This document shows positions 1-11,521 of a stretch of 64,000 nt of DNA, piece after piece. The translations under genes and the position numbers were made by a program. The notes beneath the pieces were generated by a model. That model did no database searches. It saw nothing but the letters and a program-made list of their open reading frames with translations, and was not told the DNA's origin. Position 1 is the stretch's first letter. Every line of letters begins with the position of its first letter. The DNA comes from Pinus tabuliformis (lineage: Eukaryota > Streptophyta > Pinopsida > Pinales > Pinaceae): assembly GCA_031772625.1 (NCBI GenBank), contig CM062814.1, positions 821,012,757 to 821,076,756 on the forward strand. Direction: 5' to 3'.

Positions 1-276
1 AGGAAATAGAGGGATACTGCAGATCGCAATTTCAAAACTGGATGATCCGAAATTACAGAGATACATCAGAGGCAATATCGAGCTCCTACAAAGTGAAAAA
101 AGGTGTGTAGATTTTTTTAAATTCTTGCTTAAGATTGGTTTGAAAAATTATTTTGAAGGAATTCAAAGGGCATAGTAGAGCATTATTATCGGTAATTGAT
201 GCCCTGAGGAAAGAAAATGCAAACACCTAGTAAGCAACCTGAAAGCTCTAGCATGACTCATGAAGAAGAGGAATAA

Positions 277-1831
277 ATGCTACATGATATATCAAAATTA
301 CAAGACCAAGTGCAACAAATGTCACTCTCACAAAAGCTAACAGAAGCTAAGATAAATGGCGTGGAAGATAAGATTAATGGCATGGAAGCTAAGATGGACA
401 ATTTGAAGATAGATTTGAACACAAATTTGAAGACAGGCATGGCAGATTTGAAGACAGATTTGACAAATTTTCTACAAGAAATACTTACTAATGGTGAAAG
501 GGTAGTAAAGGAAACTCATGATGCAAACAAAAGAAATGTTAATCATGATTTCATAGACTCTAATGTTGGATTGAAGACCCACCATATTGCAAAAATCGAT
601 ATGAAGAAGTTTGATTGCAAGGATCCCGCAACATGGATATGACAGATGGAGCAATTTTTTGATCTCAATAATGTGCAAAACACACAAAAGGTATGTATTG
701 CAACTTTATATTTGGAACCAAATCAGTTTGTATGGTATCAATGGCTTTACTCTCGTAAACAAATTATCACTTGGGCAATTTTTACGGAAGAATTGACAGC
801 ACATTATGAGGATACAAAAAGAAACACTTCTTTTAGCCAATTAATAAGTCTCAATAATGGAGCACATTGAGGAGTTCCAAAAATTGAACATAAGGGTAAA
901 AAATATTCTAGAGGAGCATAGGATTGATGTGTTCATAGGTACTTTAAAGGATAATATCCAACATGATGTTCGCCTTTGGGAACCCAATTCATTAGAGAAG
1001 GCATTCAGGTTAGCAAGAAAAATGGAAAGCAAAATTATGGCAACCAGGAAGCATACCACTCACAACTATAAAGATGGAAGTGTTGTTTCCCTTAGTTTTC
1101 CACAACCTATAAGGTTGACACCACAACAATTGGAAGAAAAAAGAGTGAAAGGGCTTTGTTACAGTTGTGATAGCAAATACACTAAAGGTCATAAGTGTGC
1201 TAAGAAGAAATTATTCTACATAGATTGTGAAGAGGAAGAAGAAAAGGAGCAAGAAAGGTCAAAAGAAGAGGATATACTCCAGGAACAAAGCCTAGATAAA
1301 GAAGAAATGAATCCAACCATATCTTGTAATGCATTGGCTGGAATTACTACTCCTCAAACCATCAAGATAGAAGGACTAATCAAGAAGAAAAAGGTAATAG
1401 TGTTGATTGATTCAGGAAGTACACACAATTTTATTCATTGTAAGGTAGCAAAAGAATTGAATTGCTTCCTATATCCAGCACCAGAGTGTCAAGTGATGGT
1501 TGCAAATGGAGGAACAATAAATTTCTCTGGAAAGTGCCATAATATCAAGCTATCCATGGGAGAATATGTATGGACTAGCCTAATGCTTTCCATTCCAATG
1601 GGAGGTGTTGATGTTGTACTAGGAGTCCAATGGCTATAATCCTTGGGTACAATAGCTTTTAATTTTCAAGAACTCTTCATGAAATTTTCTGTGGAAGGAA
1701 AGGAAGTTGAATTAAGGGGTATTGCAGGGAAACCAGGAAAGATAATTAGCTCTAACAGTATGACAAAGCTTCTAAAAAAGGAACAAAGAGGTGTAATTGC
1801 ACAATTATGTTTGCTAGATGTTTCCACATAG
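277..1831 (+). pseudogene. gag-protease region of the chromovirus (broken)
   Basis: The first part is lysine- and glutamate-rich and coiled-coil-like, as in plant gypsy gag N-termini. A capsid-like segment follows near 857-1100. A CCHC-type zinc knuckle starting CYSC and ending GHKC lies near 1158-1200. The protease motif DSGSTHNFI, holding the catalytic Asp-Ser/Thr-Gly, is near 1408-1434, followed by the hydrophobic VLGVQWL segment typical of plant gypsy proteases near 1620. In an active element gag would form the particle shell and the protease would cut the polyprotein. The region is in several pieces and is treated as a fossil. Confidence 0.85.
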
Positions 1832-1864
1832 AAATCATCTATTTCTCCAGATCTCCAAAAATTC

Positions 1865-4669
1865 TTGGAAAATCATTCCAAGGTATTTGATACTCCCAAA
1901 GGTCTCCCACCTATTCGTGATCATGATCATGCCATTCATCTGATTCAAGGAAGTGTTCCTCCAAACATTAGGCCGTATAGATATCCCTATGCCCAAAAGA
2001 GTGAAATTGAACGTATGGTTGCAGAAATGCTAGAGGTTGGTATAATTCAACCTAGTCAAAGTTCTTTCTCTGCTCCAGTAGTATTGGTGCACAAGAAGGA
2101 TGGATCATGGCGCATGTGTCCGGATTATAGGGAGCTCAACAAGCTCACTATTAAAGATAAGTTTCCCATTCCTGTCATTGATGAATTACTAGATGAAATA
2201 CATGGATCAATTTACTTCACCAAGTTGGATCTTCGTTCAGGATATCATCAAATTAGAATGAAGATTGAAGACATTCTGAAAACAACATTTAGAACTCATG
2301 AGGGTCATTATGAATTTTTGGTCATGCCTTTTGGCCTTACCAATGCACCTTCTACATTTCAAGGTTTGATGAATTCCATTTTCAAACCCTTCCTTAGAAA
2401 ATTTGTGTTAGTATTTTTTGATGATATACTAATCTATAGCAAGTCTTGGAAGGATCATGTTGAACATGTTGACAGGGTGCTACAACTATTGGAGGAGAAA
2501 CAATTATATGCAAAAAGATCCAAATGTTTCTTTGGAGTACAAGAGGTGGAATATCTGGGTCATATTATATCTCATGAAGGAGTTAAGGTAGACCTTAGCA
2601 AAATTAAAGCCATTAAGGAATGGAAAATCCCCACATCCATAAAGCATCTGCGAGGATTTCTCGGGTTGACAGGGTATTATCACAAGTTTGTTAAGAATTA
2701 TGGGAGAATAGCAACACCTCTAACAACATTATTGAAGAAAGATGCATTTTCATGGACTCCAGAAGCAATAAAGGCTTTCGAACATCTTAAAGAGGCAATG
2801 TGCCAAGCATCGGTCTTAGCTACACCGGACTTCACAAAAAACTTTATTGTGGAATGTGATGCTTTAGGAAATGGAATTGGTGCCATTTTAATGCAAGATG
2901 AAAGACCCATTGCTCTTGAAAGTCATCCAATCAAGGGAAAGTTTTTACACAAAGCTATTTATGAGAAGGAAATGTTCTCAATACTACATGCACTTAAGAA
3001 ATGGCGACCCTACCTAATGGGAAGAAACTTCAAGGTAAAAACGGATCATGATAGCCTTAAATACTTTTTAGAACAAAGATTATCCTCTAAAGAGCAACAA
3101 AAGTGGGTCACAAAGATGTTGGGTTATGACTTTGAAATCATCTACAGAAAAGGGAAGCAAAATGTGGTGGCAGATGCACTCTCAAGAAAGGATGAGGATG
3201 TGGAAGCATTGTTGTGCACCATTTCTATTATCCAACCAGATTGGATAAATGAGGCAAGGGAGGAATGGAAGAATGATGAAGAAGTGTGGGCACTTATTCG
3301 AAAGTTACAACAAGATTCCAGTACATCTGATACATTTAGCTGGCAAAATGATTTGTTATGGTACAAAGATTGCTTATACCTCTATAAGAATTCCCAACTC
3401 AAGCAAAAGATTCTTATGGAATTGCACACTTCTCCCTTAGGAGGGAACTCAGGGTTTTTAAAAACTTACCACAGGGTTAAGAAGGAATTTTTTTGGGATG
3501 GCCTTAAATCGAATATTCAAAAGTTTGTGGCGGAATGTTTGGTTTGCCAACAAAATAAAGTTGAAACAATTAAGACCCCGGGTCTATTACAACCTTTATC
3601 CATTCCAAGCCAACGTTGGGAGGAGGTTTCAATGGATTTTATCATAGGTTTACCCAAGTTTGAGGGAAAGAGTGTCATCATGATGGTAGTTGACAGACTT
3701 ACCAAGTATGCACACTTTTGTGCATTATCACATCCATTTAAAGCCAGTACAGTTTCTACTGCATTTATGGAAACAATTCAAAAGCTACATGGAAACCCAA
3801 AGATTATTGTAAGTGACAGAGATCCCATTTTCACTGGAAATTTTTGGACAGAATTATTTTCTTGTCTCGGTACTCAGTTAACACATAGCTCATCTTATCA
3901 TCCTCAATCTGATGGGCAAACTGAGATAGTAAACAAATGTTTGGAAGGATATCTTCGTTGCTTTGTATCTTATAAACAGACACAATGTGTCAAATGGTTG
4001 CCTCTGGCTGAATGGTGGTATAACACATCCTTTCATACAGCAACGAAAATGACCCCATTTATGGCACTTTATGGATATCAACCACCATCCATCACATCAT
4101 ATTTAAAAGAAAATTCTAAGGTTCAAACAGTGGAACATCACATCGAGCATCAACAACAAGTCCTCCAACTCTTAAAGGATAACCTCATGTTGGCGCAGAA
4201 TAGAATGAAACAACAGGCAGATCAACATCGCATCAAAAGAAGTTTTGATGTAGGTGATTGGGTATTCCTACGGCTACAACCATATAAACAAATGTCCCTC
4301 AAGCAAGCTAAGAAGGATAATAAATTATCACCAAAGTATTATGGTCCGTACAAGGTGTTGCAAAAGATTGGTACTATGGCATACAAATTGGAGCTTCCTG
4401 CAGCTTCTCGAGTGCACCCAGTTTTCCATGTTTCATGTTTAAAGAAGGTTATAGGTGACAAGCTCCCAATTCAAACAATATTGCCAGAACTTGATGAGGA
4501 AGGAAAAATTATATTGGAACCGGAAGCAGTCACAGAAACAAGAACTCGACAGCTATGGAATCGATCAATTTCGGTGTATCTCATCAAGTGGAAGAACTTA
4601 TCCGCTAAAGATTCCACATGGGAGGATGAGAATTTTATACAAAAGCATCCAGAACTACTCAAGTGTTGA
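1865..4669 (+). CDS. gypsy pol: RT, RNase H, integrase and chromodomain (fossil element)
   Basis: A 934-codon open stretch; no particular start codon is claimed, since pol is normally read as part of a longer polyprotein. RT motifs come first (KLDLRSGYHQIRM, FGLTNAPSTFQ, the DD-containing DDILIYS). RNase H follows, with its TDHDSLKYF segment and the VADALSR end near 3180. The integrase then shows the HHCC zinc region (CLVCQQNK near 3540), the core MDFIIGLPK, SDRDPIFTG and the HPQSDGQTE region. The last 60 residues form a chromodomain (YLIKWKNLSAKDSTWE near 4580-4620). By family knowledge, chromodomains steer integration towards heterochromatin. Confidence 0.93.
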   Translation: MENHSKVFDTPKGLPPIRDHDHAIHLIQGSVPPNIRPYRYPYAQKSEIERMVAEMLEVGIIQPSQSSFSAPVVLVHKKDGSWRMCPDYRELNKLTIKDKFPIPVIDELLDEIHGSIYFTKLDLRSGYHQIRMKIEDILKTTFRTHEGHYEFLVMPFGLTNAPSTFQGLMNSIFKPFLRKFVLVFFDDILIYSKSWKDHVEHVDRVLQLLEEKQLYAKRSKCFFGVQEVEYLGHIISHEGVKVDLSKIKAIKEWKIPTSIKHLRGFLGLTGYYHKFVKNYGRIATPLTTLLKKDAFSWTPEAIKAFEHLKEAMCQASVLATPDFTKNFIVECDALGNGIGAILMQDERPIALESHPIKGKFLHKAIYEKEMFSILHALKKWRPYLMGRNFKVKTDHDSLKYFLEQRLSSKEQQKWVTKMLGYDFEIIYRKGKQNVVADALSRKDEDVEALLCTISIIQPDWINEAREEWKNDEEVWALIRKLQQDSSTSDTFSWQNDLLWYKDCLYLYKNSQLKQKILMELHTSPLGGNSGFLKTYHRVKKEFFWDGLKSNIQKFVAECLVCQQNKVETIKTPGLLQPLSIPSQRWEEVSMDFIIGLPKFEGKSVIMMVVDRLTKYAHFCALSHPFKASTVSTAFMETIQKLHGNPKIIVSDRDPIFTGNFWTELFSCLGTQLTHSSSYHPQSDGQTEIVNKCLEGYLRCFVSYKQTQCVKWLPLAEWWYNTSFHTATKMTPFMALYGYQPPSITSYLKENSKVQTVEHHIEHQQQVLQLLKDNLMLAQNRMKQQADQHRIKRSFDVGDWVFLRLQPYKQMSLKQAKKDNKLSPKYYGPYKVLQKIGTMAYKLELPAASRVHPVFHVSCLKKVIGDKLPIQTILPELDEEGKIILEPEAVTETRTRQLWNRSISVYLIKWKNLSAKDSTWEDENFIQKHPELLKC

Positions 4670-4698
4670 GGACAACACTTTTTTGAAGGAGAGTGGCA

Positions 4699-5031
4699 TG
4701 TTAGGTCCCTATAATACTAGTGATTACCCCATTACTATTGTATTTGTATCCCTTATTAATATTGTTGTGCCCCTATTGCCCCCATATTGTTATTACTGTG
4801 CCCCATAGAACCCCTCTATTGTTATTTTTGTGCCTTTATATTATTATTGTTAGGTCATCTGGGTTATATTGTGACTCCTTAGACTCCTATATATAAAAAG
4901 CAGGTTTTGTCATTTGAATCATCAAGGAATCATTCATTTGGGTAATGTAAAGGAGGTTGCCCCCTCGAAGAGGCTGAATTCTAAGGCATTGATCTATCTT
5001 TTCTATCTTTTTGTGAGCTGGTTTCATAACA
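4699..5031 (+). repeat. 3' LTR of the chromovirus
   Basis: The 333-bp LTR begins TGTTAGG and ends CATAACA, giving a five-base inverted terminal pair TGTTA/TAACA. A purine-rich stretch (GAAGGAGAGTGGCA) lies just before it, as expected for the plus-strand primer. A TATA-like box (TATATATAAAAAG) is near 4888-4900. The partner LTR is outside the window. If the end is right, the 3' copy of the target duplication would be TTTCT at 5032-5036, but this cannot be checked here. Confidence 0.8.
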
Positions 5032-5589
5032 TTTCTAGAATATTGGTAACTACAACAATTATAATAGAAAATGTTTTTCTAATAATAATTGGATTTCTAT
5101 TAGAAATCAAGATTGTCACAAAAGTATTTTAAATCCACTAATTGTAATATAAGAACAATTTCTGGTCTAAACAATCATTAGAACACTAGGAAATAACTTA
5201 AAATCATGAATTAATTACCTAAAAGAGCCTACTGGAAGACACGCCTTAAAGAGAGAATAAATATAGTGGTGAGAGATGAAAAATGGTGGAAATAAGGGAG
5301 TGTGGCAGGTGAAAGTAGGACTTCTAACATTGCAAAATGTAAAAAAATATAGACTCAAATAGAGAGGGTGGGTTAGTGCCCAAAGTATCAACTTTGTCTT
5401 ACAATGGTGAATGTAGATGTGAATGAGGGTTGAGTTTGGATGCTTGTTTTTCCAAAAATTTTCCAATGCATTGGATGATTATGCATATTGGATGTTGGAT
5501 TTTTTTCTAAAAGGTATCCCATGTAGGCATATCATTGATCATGATATTTAAATAAATTGGGGTTATAGCCTCTAGTGATGGATTCATGT
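5032..5589. other. no recognisable feature
   Basis: AT-rich spacer between the chromovirus LTR and an older gypsy relic. A minus-strand open stretch at 5215-5466 is hydrophobic and has no recognisable motif. I see no coding or RNA gene here. Confidence 0.6.
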
Positions 5590-6880
5590 TGACTTTCTAG
5601 GCTAGAGTTGGATGAATTGAATAAGAAATCGACCATGCTCATTAATGTGACTTCATTAGGCCTTCATGATCCCCATATGGTGCACTAGCGCTCTTGGAAA
5701 AGGAGAAGGACATACCAAATTTGAGTATGTGCATGGATTAACATGTGTTGAATGAGTAGACCATCATGAACCAATATCCATTACCTTTGTAGTGATTTTT
5801 TGGCAAGTTGGGTAAGTAAATTATTTTCTTAAATTTGGACATAATGCAAGGATATCATCAAGTAATAATTGTGGAAGGAGATGAGGTGAAGATAGAAAGT
5901 GTAACAAAGTATGACAATTTTGAGTTTGTTGTTATTCATTTTGGGTTGTGTAATGTCCTTGCTACCTTTTAACCTTAATGAATGACGTGTCAAACTATTC
6001 TTGGAAAATTCAATGGCTTCTTATTTGGATGACGTTATGATGTTCAATAAGAACATGAAACACCATAATAGGAATTTGGCAAAAATATTTGAGACACTAA
6101 GGTAGAATTAATTATACTTGAATAAGCCAAGTGTGGCTTTGGGATGAATAAAATTCCATTCTTAAGCCATTGGATTGGGTAAGGATGCATCTACATGGTC
6201 TGTGTGAAGATTACAACAATTGATGATTAGGAGGATTGAAGAATAGTCCATGAGGTGAGGAGCTTCCGTGGTTTGGTTATCTACTACCATAGGGATTTTT
6301 AAGATTACTCTAAGATTTTGGCACCACTTATTGACTTGTTGAAGTAGAACAAGCCATTGGATTGGTTAGAGAAGCATGAAGTAGCACTTAGGTGTTTTAA
6401 GCATATAATTATGATTACACTTATGTTGAAACTACCAAACTTTTGAGTAGACATTTGAAATGTAGAAAAACACTTCCAATTTTCCCATTGGAGAGGTTTT
6501 GGCAAAATAATTTCATTTATTAGCCTATAACAAAAGAAATCTATAGTATTGTGAATGGAGATACTTTGTTCATGAGATAAAGATAACTCCACTTGTATCT
6601 TTCCTGTAAAGATGATGGTGTTACTTGTTATTCAAGTTCATTGTGAAGATAAATAATGTGGCAACAAGCTACTTTGCTACTTAATTGAAGTTGTCACCTA
6701 AGAAGGCATGGTGGTGGGAATTTCTAGCAAATCTTGATATGAACATTAAGATCAACAAAAAAAAATAAATTTTATGAAAAATACTTGATCAAAATGGTAC
6801 AAATTGCAACTTTAGAGGAGACTGAGGAATCTAGGTAAATGATTATGGGAAGTCAAATGTAGATTTCTTTATATTTGTAA
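5590..6880 (+). pseudogene. ancient gypsy RT-RNase H relic
   Basis: A heavily eroded piece of gypsy pol on the plus strand. Recognisable islands include the RT segment LDIMQGYHQV near 5838-5870, a region matching the FGL-N-ATF segment near 5940-5975, and an RNase H end with SPKKAWWWEFLANLDMNI near 6690-6760. The order and spacing match RT followed by RNase H. Breaks are too many to count, no LTRs are visible, and the sequence differs clearly from the adjacent chromovirus, so it is a separate and much older insertion. Confidence 0.7.
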
Positions 6881-6886
6881 GAAAAG

Positions 6887-7537
6887 GTTGAATTGAATTA
6901 AATTGAATAATTTCAATGACGTCCACAAGATGAAAACGGTCTAAGGGATCCATATATCCAACCAACAAAACATCATACAATCAAGTTTTTCTCCATAAAA
7001 ACCCTCTTGGCATGAATCACGATACAAAAGTTTTCCATCTTGTGAAGCTTTCCTTCCACAAATAACTCACCCAGACTATCCAATTTCAGTTCGCTTTCGA
7101 ACTGAATACGAATTTCCTTATAGGTAGGACACTCCATGATGAAGTTCCATTCGGTTTCAACTGTTCCTTCCTCACAAAAGACACAAGTTCTTTCTTCACA
7201 CTCTTCCTTGGGAACTACCCATCTACCTGTTTCACATCTAAGATGATGGGATTTGGTCCTTAGCTATGCTATTAAAATATTAGCCTTTCCCCTGATTGCA
7301 ACACTCAAATAGGTCTTTTCATTATGTGACCATGTTGGGTTGAAATTATTGACAAATGTCATTTTTTAGGCCAACCTGTTTTTCCCACATGGTGGTTCTA
7401 AATTTTTCAAGTACCCAATTTCTTATTTCCCCTTTAGAATGAGGACAATCCTACCTATTGATTCCCCATTTGCCCATCCACTTTTCATTCTGCTTCCTCT
7501 AAGTTTTCTTCCTATGCTTTAACTCTTCTCCCACGAT
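6887..7537 (-). mobile_element. LINE (RTE-like), 3' part, left of the inserted gypsy
   Basis: Read on the minus strand this gives the C-terminal end of a non-LTR retrotransposon ORF2. It carries a Cys/His segment of the ERTCVFCEEGTVETEWNF kind near 7130-7200, followed by MECPTYKEIRIQFESELKL. The outer edge (6887-6912) is a short ATTCA-type repeat that would sit at the 3' end, as many RTE-clade LINEs end in simple repeats. The same LINE continues after the gypsy insertion at 13419-14470. The family call is inference from the RT sequence in the other half plus this tail. Confidence 0.7.
7533..7537. repeat. target-site duplication ACGAT (left copy)
   Basis: ACGAT directly abuts the TGATCC end of the gypsy element and recurs directly after its other end. 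This proves one insertion event into the LINE. Confidence 0.93.
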
Positions 7538-8156
7538 TGATCCGGATTTAAACAGGAACGCAACAAATTACAGAGATAACCATATACACAAAGATGCAGC
7601 GGAAATAATACTTCATTTCATTAATGGAAAATACTGAAATATGCTTACAACCAGAAATGGAAATAAACCAGCTAGGGCGATGGTAGCTTATCTCTGAGAA
7701 GAGATGTGATGGCTACATGCCTCTGAACTGTGTTACAATGAGGCTCGAAGGCCTATTTATTGTTGAGAAACAATGGAAAACCCTTAACATTCCAAAACCT
7801 AACCCTAGGAGATGAAACGCCAAACTGTGGGCCCTGTTTGGGGGTAAATTGGTACGTCAACTTCCCGGGGTCGTAACTTTGGCATATGATCTCCGTTTGA
7901 CGCGTACAATAGCTCATTAGAAAGATCTATCCGAGCACTATCATTGTTGGAACAGGCAACACATGGACCCATGTTGCCCTTGGATTCCCCAAAAAACATC
8001 GTTTAGGGCCTCAAAACGGCTCCGGAAGTTCAGGACCCGAAAAACTGCTAAAAATAGTAAGTTGTGCTACAATTAAGGAAACTGAAAATGCTGAGAAAGA
8101 CAATGGTGGGGGTCCAGGTGGACTTGGCAGGTGGCCACCAATATCCACCTGGATCA
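7538..8156 (-). repeat. 3' LTR of gypsy element 7538-13413
   Basis: A 619-bp LTR with ends TGATCC/GGATCA. On the minus strand a TATA-like CAATAAATAGGCC lies near 7750-7762. The polypurine tract is at 8157-8173, just inside the element. Confidence 0.93.
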
Positions 8157-8173
8157 TTCCTCCCCCCTTAGGA
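8157..8173 (-). other. polypurine tract
   Basis: On the minus strand the sequence reads CCTAAGGGGGGAGGAA directly before the LTR start TGATCC. This is the expected plus-strand primer. The same tract occurs at 58780-58795 in the related element. Confidence 0.85.
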
Positions 8174-11100
8174 AGCAATGGTCCCCATTGCGTTGAGCTC
8201 CTCCATGAGATGAGGAAACTTCTGCTGAACTTGTTCCCTGGTGAGCCACTTGCCCTGCTGAAGGAGTTGGCCTGCTTTGACAACTCGATACAGTTGGATA
8301 TTCTGTTGGTGAGTGTTCTTGATCTTTGTGTCCATGATCCAATCAGTTGCAGCTTGTTCCATGCAATCTGGATTTAATTCTGTGGGTTTGAGTTGTTCTG
8401 CAATGTCGGATGTGTCTAGCAATGGTGGAAAGTATGGCCGAAGGCGGTCCACATTGAACACTGGGTGCAGGCCAAGGAATGGGGGAATGCTGAGCTCAAA
8501 TGCATTGTCTCCCATAGCCTTAGTAATGGTGTAAGGACCATATCGGAGTGGTCTGAATTTCCGATAGGCTCCAGTAAGGCGTTCCTTTTGCAAATGCAAC
8601 TAGACTTTGTCGCCCACCTGAAACTTGTGTGGCACCCGGTGTTGATCATGTCGCTGCTTGTACTTGGCAATTGATTTCTCAAGAATGTCATGGACCTGCT
8701 GGCGAATATGTTGGATGCGCTCAATGAAGCTGGTGGCCTTATCTGTTTCGGACTGGACATGAGCTAAATTCATGTGAGTAGCTGCAAGGGGCATGGCCAC
8801 ATCAATGGGGCATAGTGGCTGGAATCCCAAACCCACCTGAAAAGGGCTATGGCCAGTGGAGCTGTGAAGAGCTTGGTTGTAGCTGTGCTGAACATAGGGG
8901 AGGCTCTCGTCCCATGTGCGTGGATGCTTTGAGTTATACATGCGCAGAATGTGCACAATCATCCTGTTGACAACCTCTGTCTGGCCATCAGTTTGAGGAT
9001 GGAAGGCTGTGGACTTCGTGAGTTTGGTGTCCAGCATTGACCAGAGACTGGACCAAAATGTGCTAAGAAACCGACTGTCCCGATCTGAGATGATAGAATG
9101 TGGGATCCCAAAGTGCACCCACACTCGTTCGAAGAAGAGTTTAGCAGTGGCTTCTGCTGTGATATTCTTCTTGCAGGCCATCATAATGGCCATCTTCGAG
9201 AACCTGTCGACGACCACAAAAACACAGTCATTTCCATGCTTAGTGGAAGGAAGGCCTGACATGTAATCCATGGAGATGGATTCCCAAGGTCGATTAGGGG
9301 TAGACAACGGGGTATAGAGGCCGTGCTTCTTAATGGCCGGTTTGGCAATGGCACAGGCAGTACATGATCGGATGTACTTCCCAACATCTTGTCGAAGATT
9401 CGGCCAATAGAAATACTTTTGCAGTACTGCCACTGTTTTCTCGACCCCGAAATGCCCAGCAGCCCGACTGTAGTGTGCTTCCCAAATCATCTTGGCACGC
9501 TCGCTTGAAGGAACACAAAGGTGACCGAGGTGGCATAATAGGGCGTCCTGGAGGTGAAAATCTGCAACATGCCGACCCTCCAAGACTGTCTGGTATGTGT
9601 GGCCGAATTTTGGGTCGCTTTTGTAGAGAAGTGGCCAATCGGCAGTCTCGTGCCCACAAGAGTTGAGCACGGTGGTTAGCGCCATGATCGGTGGCCGACT
9701 GAGGCAATCTGCAACATTATTGGTGCTGCCCTTTTTGTACTTGATATTCAAGTGAAACTGTTGCAGGTATGTAGACCACTTCTGATGGCGGTCATTCTGC
9801 AATTTCCCTTGGGTCTGTATGAACTGCAGAGGTCGGTGGTCTGTGTGGATGACCGTTTCCTTCCCCAAAATGTAATGCTTCCATTGTCGGCAGGCCTGTA
9901 CAATGGAATACATCTCTTTATCATAAGTGGGGTACTTCCGGACTGTGTCTGAAAGTGTTTCACTGTGATATGCCACTGGATGTCCATGTTGAGTAAGGAC
10001 TGCCCCAATAGCATAGTCAGAGGCATCTGTCTCGACCTTAAATGGTTGTTGTAAATCTGGCAACGCGAGCACTGGTGTCGTGCAGAGGCGATCCTTCAAT
10101 TCCCTGAATGCCTTCTGTTGAGATTCAGACCAAAAGAATTTTGCTTTCGCTCCGCCCTTGGTGACTTGACTCAAGGGCCAAGAAATATGAGAAAACCCCA
10201 ACACAAACCTGCGGTAGAAGTTGGCAAGACCTAGAAAGCTACGGAGCTCTGTTAGAGTGGTTGGAGAGGGCCAATCCCGAATGACTTGGATCTTGGCCGG
10301 ATCGACATGCACCCCCTGTTCATCAATGATGTATCCCAGATACTGAACCTGGGTCATGCCAAAAGTGCATTTCTCCAAATTGGCACATAGCTTGTGTTGC
10401 CGCAGTGTTTGGAGAACCTGTCAGATGTGGTGGAGGTGCTCTTCCCAACGCTGGCTGAAGATCAGAATGTCATCCAAGTATACTACTACAAAGGAGTTGG
10501 TGAATGGCCGCAATATGTCATCCATTAGCCTCATAAAGGTTGCAGGAGCATTTGTCAATCCGAAAGGCATGACCAACCATTCGAAGAGGCCCTCCTTGGA
10601 TTTGAAGGTAGGCTTCCACACATCGGAGGGTTCGATTGGTACCTGGTGATATCCTGACTTCAGATCGATCTTGCTAAAATATTTCGCCCCCTTTAGTTGG
10701 TCTAGGAGGTCATCAATCCGCGGGATTGGGTACCTATTATGGACAGTGATCTTGCTCAGCACCCGATAGTCAATACAGAGTCTCCACGTCCCATCCTTCT
10801 TCTGTACCAACACGATCGGGCTCCCACAGGGCGATGAACTCGGACGGATGTGACCTTTCTGCAGGAGCTCCTGAATCTGCCTCTTGATTTCATTGTTCTC
10901 CAGAATGGAGCGCCGATAAATTGGTCCATTGGGTAGCGGCGCACCTGGGGTCAGATCGATGGAGTGCTTGACTTGACAGTGCAGAGGAACCCCTGCCGGG
11001 GAGGTGAAGATGTCCTCGTACTCCTCCACAACCTTGTCCATCTGTAGTTGTCGTGCAGAGGGACCCCGTTTGGAGGCCGCGGCCACTGTCTTCTTCTTTC

Positions 11101-11521
11101 CTTGAGGGCGTATCATCAGGAAAACAAATTCCCTGGTTTTGGAAATGATCTTACTGCATTGTTTTGCAGTAATCAAAGAGATGGCGGCAGGTGGTGCTAC
11201 CTCTGGTATCCTGAACAACTTATTTCCCAATGTAATAATAACAGCACGGGGCCTTGATTCACACACAGCATGTCGCTTCCACAAGTATGGTTGTCCTAGT
11301 AATACATCACAAACTTCAAGGGGAGCAATGTCACACAATACCTCATCCGTGAAGGGCTTGATGTTGTATGGAAGGCGACACTGCTGGCTCACGCGAAGAT
11401 CTCGTCCTTGGTGAAGCCACCCAATGGTGTATGGTTGTGGATGTGCTGTGGTAGGTAAGCCCAACTGCTTCACGACCTCTGCCGAAATGAGGTTCTTTTG
11501 ACTCCCGCTATCAACAATGAA
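8168..11521 (-). pseudogene. pol region: protease, RT, RNase H, integrase, chromodomain-like tail
   Basis: Reading on the minus strand from 11521 down: the protease site [11 protein letters not shown] near 11500; RT with [23 protein letters not shown] and [11 protein letters not shown] near 10480-10720; RNase H with [15 protein letters not shown] and TDHRPLQFI, ending VADCLSR near 9700; the integrase zinc region ending CTACAIAK near 9350, core [16 protein letters not shown] and [14 protein letters not shown] near 8960-9010. The tail (8168-8400) has the LRYGPYTITK and FNVDRLRPYF segments followed by a diverged chromodomain-like stretch. The pieces are long and well preserved, but the region is broken. 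Confidence 0.92.

Larger units (their letters stand above)
1..5031 (+). mobile_element. Ty3/gypsy chromovirus, 3' part (5' LTR lies before the window)
   Basis: This is an LTR retrotransposon fossil read on the plus strand. In order it shows a gag region with a zinc knuckle, an aspartic protease, reverse transcriptase, RNase H, integrase and a C-terminal chromodomain, then a polypurine stretch and the 3' LTR. Protease-RT-RH-IN order plus the chromodomain places it among chromoviruses. The short 333-bp LTR fits a Reina- or Galadriel-like clade better than a Tekay-like one; that clade call is inference. The pol frame is open for over 900 codons, while the gag-protease part is broken (about four breaks). 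The 5' LTR and left target duplication are outside the window, so LTR age cannot be read. Confidence 0.93.

Noticed and set aside
5215-5466. Minus-strand 83-codon frame with hydrophobic sequence
   Set aside because: No motif, composition like surrounding AT-rich DNA, and no relation to either neighbouring element.
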